A stretch of 64,000 nt of DNA from Wolbachia endosymbiont (group A) of Bibio marci. Its GTDB lineage: Bacteria; Pseudomonadota; Alphaproteobacteria; Rickettsiales; Anaplasmataceae. The position numbers and the translations under genes were made by a program. Where the stretch lies: contig NZ_OX366364.1 in NCBI RefSeq assembly GCF_947251645.1, positions 992,001 to 1,056,000 of the forward strand, read 5' to 3'. The number at the start of each line of letters is the position of its first letter. The stretch's first letter is position 1. The notes under the pieces were generated by a model. The model was not told the origin of the DNA. It saw only the letters and a list, made by a program, of their open reading frames with translations, and did not search any database. Below, one piece after another: positions 63,902 through 64,000 of this stretch.

Positions 63902-64000
63902 CTAATCAAACGGTTAGAGGAACAAAAGATCTCCTGTTTGATGAATGGTACAAGTTTAAACACATAGAGCAAATAGCAAGCAGAATCTCAAGTCTATATG
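63898..64000 (+). CDS. hisS: histidyl-tRNA synthetase, 5' end
   Basis: The 34 visible codons read [17 protein letters not shown] and on; the VRGTKDLL opening is characteristic of HisRS (class II). Start overlaps the nfuA stop. Continues past the right edge. Confidence 0.85.
   Translation, partial: MTNQTVRGTKDLLFDEWYKFKHIEQIASRISSLY

Overview
The window is a stretch of chromosome from Wolbachia (Rickettsiales, intracellular bacterium of invertebrates). The evidence is AT-rich DNA with Rickettsiales-type core genes, a 23S-5S pair with no 16S beside it, a circularly permuted two-piece tmRNA gene, hundreds of bases of palindromic intergenic repeats of the Wolbachia kind (some inside reading frames), many insertion sequences, an ankyrin gene and a lone phage-type terminase. 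Identification is from recognised protein families and repeat style, not from a database search.

Layout. 1-3.3 kb: two decayed transporters (type-1 ABC exporter, NhaC antiporter), then a haem-copper oxidase-like membrane protein. 3.3-5.5 kb: repeats and a dead IS4-family element. 5.5-9.1 kb: rsmA, tRNA-Thr, tpiA, dprA, fdxA. 9.3-11.4 kb: a two-domain RDD membrane protein cut by an intact IS5-type element with a clean 9-bp target duplication. 11.5-19.1 kb: ddl-ftsQ, guaB, a transaldolase-like gene, atpD-atpC, pstC. 19.1-23.0 kb: rpmH, rnpA (apparently frameshifted in a poly-A run), a small unknown gene, then 5S and 23S rRNA on the minus strand with a visible promoter. 23.2-26.1 kb: a TPR-methyltransferase and nrdA. 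26.2-34.7 kb: a second copy of a 450-bp repeat, a second IS5 copy, addB, purL and a queuosine-precursor-transporter-like gene. 34.8-42 kb: dense insertion-sequence debris (IS5, an IS4-derived MITE, IS982, IS3, IS110, IS630) around an intact tmRNA-sspB pair. 42-58.6 kb: accessory zone with several Wolbachia-specific effector-like proteins, the hflK-hflC-degP operon, a split hydrolase, the terminase, an IS5 copy and an ankyrin gene. 58.8-64 kb: uvrB, cytochrome bc1 genes, a small DnaJ protein, nfuA and the start of hisS.

How parts work together. tmRNA makes the degradation tag and the adjacent sspB encodes the adaptor that hands tagged proteins to ClpXP. HflK, HflC and DegP are envelope protein quality control. 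AtpD/AtpC and cytochrome b/c1 belong to respiration and ATP synthesis. ddl and ftsQ are cell-wall and division genes.

The most notable signals are: repeat-derived peptides inserted in frame in addB, purL and ddl; repeated insertion of one IS5 element at the same 9-bp site of that palindromic repeat; a 270-bp MITE with a 10-bp target duplication; orphan 3' fragments of uvrB and terminase beside the ankyrin gene; and three accessory proteins with DSG(aromatic)xS motifs like the eukaryotic beta-TrCP degron. I did not find a CRISPR array, a cif locus or WO prophage structural modules.
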